Below are positions 1-13,035 of a DNA stretch of 64,000 nt, piece by piece. How positions within the stretch are numbered: position 1 is the first letter of the stretch; each line of letters begins with the position of its first letter. Below the pieces are notes generated by a model. It was not told the origin of the DNA. It saw only the letters and a program-made list of their open reading frames with translations, and did not search any database. Made by a program: the position numbers and the translations under genes. The stretch is from Crotophaga sulcirostris. Lineage: Eukaryota; Chordata; Aves; Cuculiformes; Crotophagidae. The DNA lies in the NCBI GenBank assembly GCA_013397455.1, contig VYZB01000530.1, forward strand, positions 282,681-346,680, read 5' to 3'.

Positions 1-39
1 TTGACTTGTTGCCCAGTCCTGCAATCAGGATGTTACTTG

Positions 40-446
40 CTGATAGAAAGGAGCGACTGAGGGAGCTGGGGCTGTTTAGTCTGGAGAAGAGGAGGCTCAG
101 GGGTGACCTTATTGCTCTCTATGACTACCTAAAAGGAGGTTGTAGTCAAGCGGGCGTTGGTCTCTTCTCACAGGTGACCAGTGACAGAACTAGAGGACAC
201 GGACTTAAGCTTTGTCAGGGGAGGTTTAGACTTGATGTTAGGAAGAAGTTCTTCACTGAAAGGGTGATTGGCCACTGGAATGCGCTGCCCAGGGAGGTGG
301 TGGAGTCGCCGACCCTGGATGTGTTTAAGGGAAGACTGGATGAGGCACTCAGTGCCATGGTTTAGGTGATGGGATGGTGTTAGTGTTGGCTTATAGGTTG
401 GACTTGATGATCTCAGAGGTCCCTTCCAACCTTGTAAGAAAAAAAT
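40..446 (+). mobile_element. CR1 LINE, 5'-truncated 3' end with A-rich tail
   Basis: This is the last part of the CR1 second reading frame plus the 3' UTR. Starting at 54, the translation carries the CR1 C-terminal signature ([19 protein letters not shown], then [26 protein letters not shown] and [13 protein letters not shown]), and the frame ends at TAG 363-365 after GAALSAMV-type residues. The 3' UTR holds the CR1 hallmark 'gatctcagaggtcccttcc' at about 410-430. The element is truncated at its 5' side, so no endonuclease or polymerase domain is present. Instead of the usual short 8-bp repeats at the CR1 end, it runs into an A-rich stretch with aaatc-like units (436-468). The copy resembles the piece at 12378 (by eye about 85-90% over the shared part), which suggests the same subfamily. 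The exact 5' limit is uncertain because the first 40 bases are diverged. Confidence 0.9.
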
Positions 447-1964
447 CAAAAAAAAAATCAAATCAAATTTTGAAAACTGGTTTTAAAGCTCTCTTTTCAG
501 TAACTATGACAAAGAAAGTGAAAAGGAAATATCAATAAGTTTATGTGTTCCACTGTGCACTCAAGACTAGCTGTTATTCAAGGGAAATTACCATTAGATT
601 TTCATTATGGAAAGGAGAATGTATATTGCTAGTAGTAACTATTTGGGAAATGAGTTATAGTTCCAAACCTGTAAGTCCAGCATTTCAAGTTAGTATTCTT
701 TTCCTTAGCTGAAATAACAAGAATGTTTATTTTTTGCTGCTTAACCATTGGTTTCTAAAGTACAGAGGACAGGTGAAAAGAAAGCCTTTAGCAAGACACA
801 TTTACAACTTTTTTTATCTCAGAGATATTTTACTTTAGTGAAACACTCAATGAATGTAAATGAAAATTAATTCAATAAGAAGAATAGTGCATCTGATTTG
901 ATAACAAAATACTGTGCATTCCTTGTGGAATATGGCTCATTGTGCATGGATAAACTGGACAGTGTGCCAGAATGGTTAATTTCTCAAGAAGCCATCAACA
1001 GCACTACTGAATGCACTGCCTTCCTAGACATGGAGTTAGAATATGTATTACTTCACATAAAAACATAATATTCTTATTTGTCCCTTCTGTAATTTCTTGC
1101 GTTTTACTTAAAAAATCTGCCTAACCAGTGTAATTTTGCACCTGAATTTTCTGCTGGCCAGAAATGATCAAGCCATATTTTGTAATTTCTATATGGGATG
1201 TGAACTACTCTATACATTTGTTTTTATTGTTGGTTCTCTACTAAAAGCCCATTTTAATGATGCCTCATGAAATTTTTCTCAAAAAAATATGTATTACACT
1301 GTTCCTACAACAGACTAAGACAATTTCATATTTATATGTACATTGGCAACTCTCATTATAAAACAAAAGTTATCTTCTGATGTAAAATATATTTGTTATT
1401 GGTTTTTTGTTATTTCTTTTTTTCTTTGACTAATTATTCAGAAAACTTACTTTACATGATCATTTCATCATCCGTTTACTTTAGCAGCATGTAAATATGT
1501 ATATTTTCACTATGTATATACATATATAGCTTTCTTCCATTGTACATTTCTCTCTTGACAAGATAGAGTATAAATAATTTATAGACACAATTTATTGCAA
1601 GACAGAAATATGCTGATACAAGTACAGACAACCACCTTCTATTCAGGGAAAAGCAATATAGTACCCAGTCTTGTAATAAACTGTATATTTTTTTAGGAAA
1701 GATATTTTATTGATTTATTTTTCACCTGTGCATTGCAAGTATTCTATAATTCAAGCCCTGATTATTATTTTTTATATTGTAGCTTAAGCTACCAGAGGAG
1801 GAAATTAATTTTTCCCACTCTTATCTTTGGTGTGAGCTGTCCTTATATGTGAGTAAAATGGCTGTACTTAACTGTGCAATAATCCACCATTCATGCTGAG
1901 TTAGCAAAGAGAAACAGGGTAACTGTTCAGACATCAGCCTTCTCAAAAGGGAAATAAAAAATCA
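447..1964. other. AT-rich single-copy DNA, no feature seen
   Basis: I see no gene, repeat family or RNA here on either strand. There are only short A/T runs and chance frames. Confidence 0.6.
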
Positions 1965-2345
1965 CCTCATCTCAAAATCACCTGCTTGAGATTGACCTCC
2001 ATAGGCTAAATCCCTCTGCAGGCACATTTTAACAGCCATTTATCTCTGCCACACCCCTGGTGCCGACTTTCCCTAAGGGCAGAGAGAAACTTTTAGCGGT
2101 ATAGGATGTTATTTCCTCAGTAATTAGCGATCCCCTAGGCAGACTGGTTAAGTTTTCTCCCACAGAGACCCTTGGGCCTGGTGATCAGCCTCCCGGCCTC
2201 AGCAACTTTTATCCCTGGCGACACCTGAGCCAATTACTGCCTTTCAGCTGGGTGCATATCTTGCCTGAGACACAGTCCCTGGTGGGTGACTTGTCAATGG
2301 TTCAGTTCTCAATAGCACTCTGCACCTCTTGAAAGACATCCTCTG
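1965..2345. other. GC-rich block of unknown origin
   Basis: About 380 bp with clearly higher GC than its surroundings. Counted lines give 32/60 at 2041-2100 and 37/60 at 2161-2220, against roughly one third in the flanks. It has few CpG dinucleotides, so it is not a CpG island. No long open frame crosses it. It ends shortly before an AATAAA at about 2360 and another at about 2391. It could be an old LTR or other repeat that I do not recognise, or a conserved regulatory segment. Nothing in the sequence decides between these. Confidence 0.4.
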
Positions 2346-4280
2346 TCCATTTTGGTTAATAAAATGTGTTGTTAATAGCTGTGATTAAGGAATAAAAGTA
2401 CTACTTTTCCTCTGTGAAAGGACAGGTAAGATATGTAGCAACTGTGCAATCTGACACATCTGATTATCATATCAAATATTCTGAGAATATAAAAATACTA
2501 AGATTACATAGCAGTTTAAAGAGTTTAAAGATGCCAAGATGTTTAAAGAAGTTACTATCATGCACAGGTTTTACCTTTGTAAATAAACAATTAATTTTGG
2601 TGAAGCTGGATGATTTCTATGCAGATCTTAAAGTATATCAGATCCACCTTCTGTAACATTTTGTTAATTTGACTTAAATTCTTACTCAGAAAGGGAGGCA
2701 AACTGGTAATGGAATAATCTATTTTTTTGCTGTGTTTAACTGAAATGAAAAAAGCAGACATAGAATGCAAGTAATATTTTTATCGACAGGCATAAAAATA
2801 ACATTTATAAAGAAACAGCTTTAGAAAATGCAGTGTAAGCATTCAATTACTGATTGGTGAAGCTTAGGTCAAAGATAAATTACAAAAGGAGAGAAGTAAC
2901 ACTAGAGAGAAGAGGATAGTGTTCCAATTGGACTCACATTCTGCCTTGCAAGGATATATGCTGTAGAGGTAAAGCACTATTTATGCTCTTCAGTCTTAAG
3001 TAGAAAGTAAAAATATGATTTAATTGCATGCTTGGATTCAATTATGGAAGTTGCATAATATCACATGGTGTGCTTTATTGCAGCTGACTGCCCCAACCCC
3101 AAAAGATTAAAAAACCTTAACTCATGTGCCATTTATCTTTTTTTTTCCTTATAGTGTATTAATCAGAATCTAAATTCTGTCATCACCAAAGTAAGCAGCA
3201 CTGGGTTTTCAGTGCATTTCTATTGATTGTACATAGCCCAGTGGTCATAACATGTCCAGAAAAGGCAAACCCTGTTTTTAAGTTCTTCTTTGTGGTTTAA
3301 TAAGTTGCAGGGACTTGTTATCTATTACCAGTACAGCACACTATTCTACTGGTTGTGATGGTTGGAACTCCAATGGCTACCTCGTTACAAAAAATACTTG
3401 TTATTCACAGGAATAGAGATTTCACATGCTGCAGTTTGTTGTTCTAAGTATAAGGACAGTGCATTAATCAATCACTCAGGAGTTATATTTTTCCATCTCT
3501 CCGTCTCACTCTTGATTTTCAAAGGAAACATTGGTTTCATTGTCCTCGATGTAACGACTGAAAATCTTCTGCAAGTGTCTGTCTTTGAAAAGAAAAGATA
3601 TAAGTCCAAGCAATTCCTTGCTATTCATCACCATTTTGACACTGCAACTTGCATCCTCAGGAGTCAAGCTGTGGTAGAAACACAGGTCCCTGCAGCGACC
3701 AGGAGGAGTAGAACACAGGGACCTGCAGGAGAGAGAGTCTCTTAGCATCCCTGTACTCTGTCAAAATCTTGGCTGTCATTATTAATTTCTATGGTACTTT
3801 ATTACGAGTATATGTTTTTAAGACTTGTTCTTTTAGTCACAAACATCCATGGCTTTCTACAGAGGGAACCCTTTACTGTGCTTCAGAGCAGCTCTGTGTG
3901 TTGCTTTTAATTTAAAAGTTAATCCAACTTCTTCAGAGCCTAGACCTCTCCCAGGTTTCTCAAGTTTTCGCACTGTCAATGGACCAATTGGAAATGCATA
4001 TATTTTCAGGAGATGAGTTTGAGGGCCTATTATAGCTTCTGTGTGCAGTATTCAGCCTTATTCTGAGCAAAGGATATTGCCACACCAGACAGAAAAACAG
4101 TCCAAGAAGCAAGTTAGAAATGCCTATAGAAAAATTAGAAGTCCAGGAATAACTGATTCACATCACTGCCTCCTTTCTCCAGAATATGTATTTTAAGTGG
4201 TAGGCTGCCATAAAAATGTATATCAGCCAGCTGCAAGCAGCATTTATATACAAATATATGTAGTGTAAAATGTAATTAAA
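2346..4280. other. AT-rich single-copy DNA, no gene recognised
   Basis: The longest frame is 127 codons at 3362-3745 (+). It has no recognisable domain, and a second frame of 80 codons lies opposite it, so I treat both as chance. No repeat family was recognised. Confidence 0.5.
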
Positions 4281-4284
4281 AGTA

Positions 4285-4430
4285 CAATAACAGTGAGAAA
4301 AATAACAATTGCCTAAATTAAGATTGTTTGGACCAGTTTAATTTGGCTGGTGCATGCAAATGCATTACCATACAGACCTAAATTGCACAATGGCAGACCA
4401 TAATTTTCACTGAACTCCCCTATATTCACT
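4285..4430. promoter_or_regulatory. Possible conserved noncoding element (TAAT, SOX and octamer-like sites)
   Basis: Within about 140 bp there are several homeodomain-type cores (ttaa/taat), an AACAATTG SOX-like site at about 4304, and an ATGCAAAT octamer at 4354-4361 inside a near-palindrome (tgcatgcaaatgcat). This dense mixture is seen in vertebrate developmental enhancers. AT-rich DNA produces such sites by chance, so this is only a candidate. Confidence 0.15.
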
Positions 4431-7400
4431 GCACAGAATATCTTCTCCCTTAATAAGCAAATAGTCAATAGTTTCTTTTCTCCTCATTGTTTGCTTAGAG
4501 GTTTCATAGCCCATTTACTGTGCACTGTCCAAGCCCTGCTGACTGCAGAATGATGTTTTGAATCAGAAAAAAACCTCTGCTTAGGTTCTTTGTATATGCT
4601 TGTTTCATAAACTTCTTTTCATCTCTGTAACATTCTTAAGAAAACAAGGGACATTATCGCTATAGGAAGTTTAGCATCAGTAACATTTGACAGACCTAAT
4701 CACGAAACATTTCTTTCAGTTCCTGCATTCCTATGCATTGTTATACACATTCCAGCCTCTAACAATGGAAGTTGCATGGATTCTACAGAGATTAAAAAAA
4801 TCATGCAGGTTCAGCCCTGACACAGTGTCAGCACATTCATGGAATAAATGGTTTGGGAATTTCACAAAGAGGGTTGACATGGATATATAAATCAATATTG
4901 CTACAAAATAGTCTGCAACAAGACATGAAAATCCACAATGATTGTAACTGTGCATTATCTAACTTTTGAGGACATCTTTGCTACGTAGAGAATGCATACT
5001 AATGCTGAATATATGTATACATCCATTTTCCTACTAATTTATAGAACAAGCTGAAAAAAAAAAAGGAATGCCATTGTAATACATCATGTATTTACATTTG
5101 TCCACATCAGAACTGAAAATGTTAACTCTTGGGCTTCTGCTGCTTGAGGCAATTGGCATAACTCAGTGACAATAGAAGGTTATTGTAATTAATGTGAGTC
5201 AAGGCAAAAAGAAACAGGAAGGTATGAGCCTTTTGCGAACAGCTGAAGAATAATAGGACACAGACACGTAGGGCTCTGGAAGGACAGTGACCCTAAGGAG
5301 ACTACCTTGACAGCCTTCTATTCATATGGACTTCCTGTGCGAACATACCTGCAGTCAGTTCCAATGTTGATTAATTTGGTGCAAAAAAACCAACTTCATG
5401 TCCCAGCTCTTCTCAGATTGCTCCAGTTCTAGTTGCCTTTCTCCACCTAAATTGTCTCCATTCTGACATTATTGGAAAAAAACCCCACAAAATCCCACAA
5501 AAAATATAATGCAAAATCATTTATTTCAACTTTCTTTTGACAAAAACTTTAGTGAATTAACTCTTGCTGTTAAAAATTGAAAAAGTTGGGTTTTAGCAAA
5601 ACTGATTTATTCTACTTGCTTATTTTAACTCCCATATGGATGCATATTTATCCATGAGACTGTAAGCTTATTGTATTATGTAGGAGCATGTATTACCTTG
5701 AGCAGTCCGAATAGGAGGTTTACGTAGTCCTCTGACAAGTCTGTCCCTACCTGATACAAGTGAATGCCAGGAATTACAGTTTTACATGTGTTCATCTAAG
5801 TTGGAACAGCACACAGACATAGATGACTATTGAAAAATGAGGGTTCAAATAGTGAATTAATGCGTCACATTTTCAAAACCAAGCTAGGTCTTCCAGGCAG
5901 GGGTGGAATCTTCATTCAAAGTGTCTATAAAACTGAGTTTATGACAGCTAATGCCTACAATACTTAATTACAATACAAGAAATGTATATCTAAATATAGA
6001 TGAAAAGTAGGTAGGCATATATACATGTTTGAATGAATACTCTAACTTTTTGTGAAAAACAGCAGTCTTAAGTTTAATTCAGCCTCACTTCTGTCACTCT
6101 TCTACTACTTCCCTACATAGCTTCCTCCTTGCACCTCTGAGCCAGCAATTCCCTGCTTGTTTGACCATTCATACTGTCTACCCATTGCAGTACTTTTAAG
6201 TATTGTTTCTTCTATGAAGTCTACAAGCAGAATAAATTCAGATAGTCATAGTACAATGAGAAGGTAGGAGCACTTGTAAGGAGGAACGGTCATTGCTTCT
6301 GGCACAGCACTAAACAGAAAACAGCAATGACTAATGCTGCCTTTCGTGAGCATAAGGATGTTTACAGGAATGCCATCTTGAACACTCTTGTCCTCTGACA
6401 GTGATGTATCACTAATGAAAGAGTCCCTGTTATGAGAGAACTTCCTTCGAGTAATGCTGCCAAAGGTCATTCCCCTTCAGCTAATGTGCCTGTGGATCTG
6501 CATTCATTGCCCGAGTTCTTAAGTTTCCAATCCACAGAGGAAACTTTTTTGTCTGTTTTAAACTGGTGTCTCAGTTTCATCATTAAAGAAACTTGTACCT
6601 CATTCCCTGCCAGCTGCTGCCACCATTCATCTAGACCTTTGCCCATGAGAAGCTGTAGAAGGAGAGAAGGGAGCATGGTCAGACACAGAGCTGATTGATT
6701 GATTTTAAATTGGAACATGCTGTTATCTAGTAACTAAGTTGTCTGTTAAGGGTGATGATGCGCTCTGTGGAACAGAAAACTATGATGAGAAAGACAAAGT
6801 AGCAGAAATTGGAGCAGCAAGAAAATAAACAGGTGTTTCTCTCAGGACTTACATATTTGCTTTCACCTGCTTAAAATCTTCCTACGGGTATCACAGGAGT
6901 ACACGTATTCACACACACACATGAATCCTGTGTTTTCTAATTTCAAGGATAAAGAACAGTTCAAAGCCAAGTTTCATAAACTAATCTTTCCCTTTGTTTG
7001 CAAACTTATGCTTCAGCAAGAGAATACAAAGCAATCTAAAGTTCGTTACTCCCTGTGTACTCCTTAGCTTGCAACTATATTTCTTAAAATATTTTATAAA
7101 TAAAAACATCCCTTGAATGAGAAAAAATGGCTTGAAATGTAAACCAAATGATTTAACTTGTGGAAAATGTATGTCTAGGTTGATTACTGAACAAGCAAAA
7201 AGTACATGTAGAACAAAGACCAGATGAAGACACGTATTTCATTTACAGAGAGGAAAATGTCATTCACTGTAAGGTAACAATGTTATAAGTAAAGACTTCC
7301 CATTTTTATGACATTTTGACTTGTACTGAAAGGTCGTGGCACTATGCTGTTTTACTCCTGAACAAAAGGTTCAGGTTCAGGTTTTATAACGTTCAGGTTT

Positions 7401-10400
7401 CATAATGTTCAGGTCTTCCCTAAAATTCCCCATTCACACTTTGAGGACAGAATAAACCTTTTAAATGTTTGCAAGTAAATTCAGCAGTTAGTTCACAAAT
7501 TAGAACAAATTAAAACCTGAAACAAACAGAACCTTTGTGCTGTGGGCCCATTGGTTTTCCTGAGTAGCATTGCCTATGAATAAACAAAATCTGCTGAATT
7601 TTCCAAAGAGTTCAAATTATCATTCTTTGCATAAACAACATTGCTAGAAAGTAGGTTGGAATAAGACTAACTATTGACATTCATTATAGTTAATGTCTGT
7701 GGTAATAGAAAGTACATTAAAAAACAAGAACAAGACTGATTCTGAAGTGGTTACATTTGTGTTGCTACAGAAAATAAATGCAATCAGTTTAACTTTAGGA
7801 TTACCTTGCCTATAGATTACTCTTCATTTAATTGGCATATAAAAACATTCTGTTGCATTTAATGATGCAAAGGAAATTTTTCACATATGTTGAAATGTTT
7901 TATTAGTTGACAACTAACAGAATAGTAAATGCATTTTAAAGTGCTTGTGTCTACACATTAGTTTGGGAAGCATCCCCTCGGTACTGAATTTCTAAAAAAA
8001 ACAGTACTGGGGAAGTAAAACAGTACATGAGACAGTCTGTATTATTACATAAGGGAATAATGCACGCTTTTTGAAATCAGAGTACAGGAAAAGATACTGT
8101 AATGTCTTCGATGTTCCAATTATGAGATACCTTAACAAGGCAGATCTAAGGTCCAATCAGAGTCTTGAGCATACATACCTTTCTTAAGATGTTCAAACTT
8201 TCCTTAATCTTCAAATCATTAACTTCCTAAATTATAAGATTCCCTTGCCAGTTATTGCAACTTGTATGAAAACATTTTGACATTAAGATATTAATTCCTG
8301 CTCTTATTCACAACTCCATTTTGAAACCATTGTTCTTTTCTCGGTGTTTTTATCTGCAGTATTAAGTTCTGAAACTTAACTACAGCAATCAATACTTTAA
8401 TATCTTCAGTAATGCCTCTGTGAGGTATTCCTCTGAGCTTGATCTAAGCATTGTGAATAGTTGGATTGGGCATATAACCAATAGTAGAGAATTTTCTTTA
8501 GTTTATTATGGTTTAGTTTGTGTAGTAGTTTATATGATACCTGTCCAATGTGGTATAAGTAGCTCAGAAATTTAGTAGTGTTAGCAGTATAAAAGGCTGA
8601 AAAGCCCAAGATATGCGCCACTTTTGTAAGCACAAAGCTTTAAGATGACATTATGTTAGTATTTTCAGAATGTGTGAGGATTAATTTTGCTCAGTTGGAA
8701 GATCATGTATGGGTGATTTGCGTGTACAACACTGCCCTTCTTTGGAGGGAAGAACAATAGCTTAGTTACTCACTGATAACTTGGAAATAATATCTCTCTA
8801 CTAAGTAGCAACCAGCACCTAAATTCAATTTTTTAACTAAAACTGTGAAAGCTTTGGAGGAATAAAGATTTGATTTTATCTCTGCCGTTGCTATGCAATT
8901 ATGAACAATTATAATGTGCACAAGTATACCCAGAGTTTTCCTGAAATGTCTATTTTATGCATTTGATGGATTTTAGGGACAATGAAAAAAGAGCTATGAT
9001 AGTGTGATTGTGTGGACATACACACATTTGCACAGGTCTGGAACCCCTAAAATTTCATTTTCCTTGACATAACCCATAAATTTTCAACAGATGGTATTTA
9101 TATAAATAATGATACCAGCCAGTACCATTAGTATTGCCTGATTTCCATATTGATGGCAATTCATTGCATATATGCAAACACCTGTGTCCATTACTCAAAG
9201 TACAGGTCTATGCAGTGTTGTATTTCATCTTCAAAATATTTTGTAAACACATCCTTTACCCACAGAGGTATTGTATTATTATTAACAATAATGATAATGA
9301 TAATTTATTAAATAACGGTGAAATTTTTATTACGTCTTAAAATATGATGAATTCTTTATACTTCCAGAAACTTAACCTATATATTTAAAAAAAAACATTT
9401 TCAGTTCTTATAAGCTTAAAATTAGACCAAGCATCTTTGTTTGGCTTGTGCCTTTATGTAAGTCATACTCTCCTCCTGCTCAACCTGCTGCTCTGCTCTT
9501 GTGAGCCAGCAGGGTATTCAAACGTGTGAACCATGCACACAGTGGACTTCAATAGCAAGCACTGGACAGTAACTATTTTGAAGGAGAAGAGACTGACTTC
9601 TGACAGTTTCTGTGACCTATGAATGCTTTATTTAGCTTTTATTTCTGTGTAATTGTTTCCAGACGAAGTAAGAAAAATATTTTGAAAAATAAACAAGGAG
9701 CAATTGCAGGTACTGAGGTGGAAAGCAAAGCTCTATCTTTCTGACTGTCTCCCCCTTGTTTTGTATTTATCTTCTATCTTTATTGGAATAAAAGGAGCAT
9801 AGAGGGCAGTAGCTCTTGAAGAAGAGTAGACATTACCTGCTTTTTCAGAGTTTGTTTAAAGGGCATAGCCAGCAGCGCTGGGAATAGTTTCAAAGGAAGC
9901 AGTCAGCTGGGAAAGGGCATGGGGTGAATGGTCTCTGCCATTATTTTTGTTCATCCTGGTTTTACTTACATGAAAATGAGAAAAAGGATGTCTCCTAAAG
10001 CTTGAGTGATTCCAGACAATTTCAGGCATGAGATGGAGCAATTCAGCCTTACAAAGATATGATTTTGATGGATTATCCACTTCAACACGAAGAGCATGAT
10101 ATAAAAACATGGATTTCTCAAGTATCTTTCATAATGTTACATCATACACTAATGCTATTTTTATTTCTGAAGAATCTCATTCATTGTGCAAAGCATTATC
10201 ATTAGTTTCCCTTTAGAACTCAAAATTTTGCATTTGTTAAATGTTTTCACCCAAACATCAAATTCTAACGCGTTACAGTGTCAAACTGCGGTGAAACAAG
10301 CCAAGCCTTACAACAGCCACAAACCTCAAAGATCCGTCTTCTACACCTGGTTGAGAGATAGGATGGGTTTTCTACTGTATACATGCAAATTAAGACCTCT

Positions 10401-11124
10401 AGAGATGTGAACACCCTTCAGGCTTGTCCTGAGAACACCACGAGATATTGTCTTACCTGTCCATTCTCATCTACAGTAAGAGCTTTTAAATACAACCTTA
10501 ACAATGTGCTGAACTCTGACTAGCAGGCATAGTTGATTTTTTTTTTCCCCAAAGAGCAGTATGTGTCTTTGACAAGGTGATCAGTAAACTTGGAGGATTG
10601 TTGGGTAACCTTCTGTTCATCAGAGATCTCTGGACTCATTTCACTTGTAATTTCACATGTAATTTAATTTTTATATATACTATAAAACACCTAGCACCCA
10701 ATCCATTCCTCTGCTTTTAAAAGTACCTCAATGATTTATTTAGGAGTTAAATCCCTACCTTAGAATTATAAAGAATCATAAATATAGTTCTAATCTGAAC
10801 AAATATCTACTTTGTCATCTCATGTGAGCCGAGGGTGAAATTTACAAGAAATATATATAGATAACTGAATTACAATTCAGTGCAAAATATATTTCTCAAT
10901 ACTATTTTCTTCAATTTTCTGCTGCACATAGATTTCTGAGCGTGTCTCCATTAAAGAGTTATGTCAACCTAACACAATCTATACAGAAACTGATCTAGTT
11001 AAATTGGTAGAAACCTCATAATTATGTTAAGTGAAGTAATTTTAAATTTTTGTAGAGTTAAATAAATTTCAGCAAAATTAAATTGTTTAGGTTGAAAAAG
11101 TAAATTATCAAATTATATTGATCC
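4431..11124. other. AT-rich single-copy DNA, no gene or repeat family recognised
   Basis: All frames are under 90 codons and lack domains. Short low-complexity spots occur: an A run at 5054-5064, a CA run near 6911-6922, a small TTCAGG-type iteration at about 7366-7410, and an 8-bp-arm palindrome at 10864-10881. I cannot assign anything else. Confidence 0.5.
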
Positions 11125-11155
11125 ATGGGTTAGTGTACTNATGGGTTAGTGTACT
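11125..11155. repeat. 15-bp direct repeat flanking a single N (assembly join)
   Basis: The 15-mer ATGGGTTAGTGTACT occurs at 11125-11139 and again at 11141-11155, separated only by one N at 11140. An exact duplication on both sides of one unknown base fits two contig ends that overlap but were not merged, so the true sequence probably has one copy. Confidence 0.85.
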
Positions 11156-12377
11156 GGCAGTAGGGGTTTTTGAATCAGTTTCATTTGATAAATATAAAAT
11201 CTATCTAGTGCAGTTTAGAAATTCTTTGGAAAACGACTGAGCTAGACTTCGTTTAAATGTTATCCTTTAACATGGAAGAGACCCAAACCAGGTTCCCGGT
11301 TTGGCTTCACATTTTCAATAAATCTCAAACTTTGCTACTGACTTTGCATTTTGGTTTGCACTTTGTAGGGTCATACATACCTGTATAAGGTGAGTCTCTC
11401 CAGTACTTTTAATCCTACTTTGGACAAGTGCAAACCAGGTCACAGCATTGGAAAGGAAAGGCTGCTGATATGTCAGAAATGTGAAATTAAAAAGAAAATG
11501 TTAACCTTGTTTTCTTTGTAACAGTAACAGAATGTTTGACCCTGGTATTTTGGGTTCTCATTGAATAAAAAGGTTTTGATTGTCTCAGGTTTACAATGAA
11601 CAAATTTTAAACAGCAGAAAATTAATACAGACATTATAATCTCTGAAGAATTAAAAGAAAGTTATGGAAAAGTTACATCTTGAATATGTAAAGTAAGAGT
11701 CCTTGACCTACTATCTGACATAAATAGCACATTTTGTTCTACTGGAAACTACAAGTAAGGCTTCTGCTTGAAGCATAATTGAAAGTATGTCTCCTTTTAA
11801 AACAAAGCCTTCTGTTGGTCCATATGAGCCAGCACCATATCGTCCAGAAAAAAAGAGTCTTATGCTTCAAGCAACTGAGAAGGAAGGAAAGAAATATACT
11901 GCAAATTGTCCAAGGGCTTATATTGACATACAAGAAGAATGATAGCACTTATCTTCCATTTTCTCTTGAGGAAAGGCAATGATTTTGTAAAACATCCAGA
12001 CTCTATTGAGAAGTGCTACCAAATTTCTATCAAAACTTGTTTCCTAGTCCTGAAGGTGCCAAATGTTCAGGAAACTCTTTAGCGAGTAAGTCTCCAGTTT
12101 TGTGGACTGTTAACAATGGGAAAATCTTTGGACCTATATTTCCTTCTAAATTGTTTTCCTCCATTTCCCTATTAAATAAGCCATCTGTCAGAGATTTGTT
12201 TCAATTTTCATCAAAAGCAAACTCCACTCTTTTTGTAATCTGCCAAATACATCAGTTTGACATACATGAAGTCAAAAGACAGTATGTAAACCAGTTCTTT
12301 TCAGTCAATTCCAAAACCTACAGAAATAAAAAACACAATGAAGGCACAAACGCCAAACATATTTATACATTACCATA
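11156..12377. other. AT-rich single-copy DNA, no feature seen
   Basis: A 121-codon frame at 12013-12378 (+) shows no domain and ends at the junction with the CR1 that follows. I regard it as chance. Confidence 0.5.
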
Positions 12378-12563
12378 GCCATTGGAATGCGCTGCCCAAG
12401 GAGGTGGTGGAGTTGCCGACCCTGGAGGTGTTTAAAAGGAGATTGGATGAGGCACTGAGTGCCATGGTTTAGATGATAGGTTGGTGTTTGTGTTAGGCTA
12501 TAGTTTGGACTCGATGATCTCAGAGGTCCTTTCCAACCTTGTAATACTGTGATACTGTGATAG
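12378..12563 (+). mobile_element. CR1 LINE, short 3' end only
   Basis: About 185 bp of CR1 3' end. It begins inside the coding frame at the HWN-ALP(R/K)EVVE part, passes the stop after the AxSAMV-like C-terminus (TAG near 12469), and continues through the 3' UTR with 'gatctcagaggtcctttcc'. It finishes in two copies of an 8-bp unit (atactgtg) at about 12544-12560, which is the tail form expected of CR1. It is severely 5'-truncated and cannot move by itself. It is the same subfamily as the copy at 40-446. Confidence 0.9.
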
Positions 12564-13035
12564 TCAGATTTCAAATCATATGAACAGAAGTGAGTTGATA
12601 ACCCTATGAATTTTATTGAGGACACCACTTTCAGATATAAGCCAGTTTCAGCCCAAGTCTGTATTAGGAATGTCCTCCTTTTTTCAGTGTGATCGGACAG
12701 TCATATGAAGTGTTATACTCTGCTCCCGTTTTGCTTCCTTAGCGTGCATCAGAACATAAATGCCACAAAACTGAGGAAGTCTGGCAAACAGAGGAAAGGA
12801 GAATGGTTTCTCCCAGTTTACGAATAACAGCCCGTGAGCGCAGCTCTTATTTCCTGTATGCTGGTAATTTTTACCCGACTCTTTTCTATACACCACAGGC
12901 TGAGCGAGGCAGATGGCCTTCAGAGGGCTGGTCATAAAATCTTAATTTGAGTACTCTGTAATGCCTTTGGGATTTCATACTAATCTTTCGTGAGTACATC
13001 ATCAGTTCCACAGTATTATTTTGCTCTTTGGTAGG
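12564..13035. other. Single-copy DNA between CR1 and LTR repeat
   Basis: No gene or repeat recognised. An 83-codon frame on the minus strand (12684-12935) has no domain. Confidence 0.4.

Noticed and set aside
3362..3745. 127-codon frame on the plus strand
   Set aside because: No domain, no splice context, an overlapping minus-strand frame, and composition as in surrounding DNA.
8585..8640. TATAAAA followed by a region that might be an LTR promoter
   Set aside because: No LTR ends, no polyadenylation signal at suitable distance and no similarity to LTR families I know; TATAAAA is common by chance in AT-rich DNA.
10864..10881. 8-bp-arm palindrome ACTGAATT/AATTCAGT
   Set aside because: Such short palindromes are expected by chance in 64 kb of AT-rich DNA.
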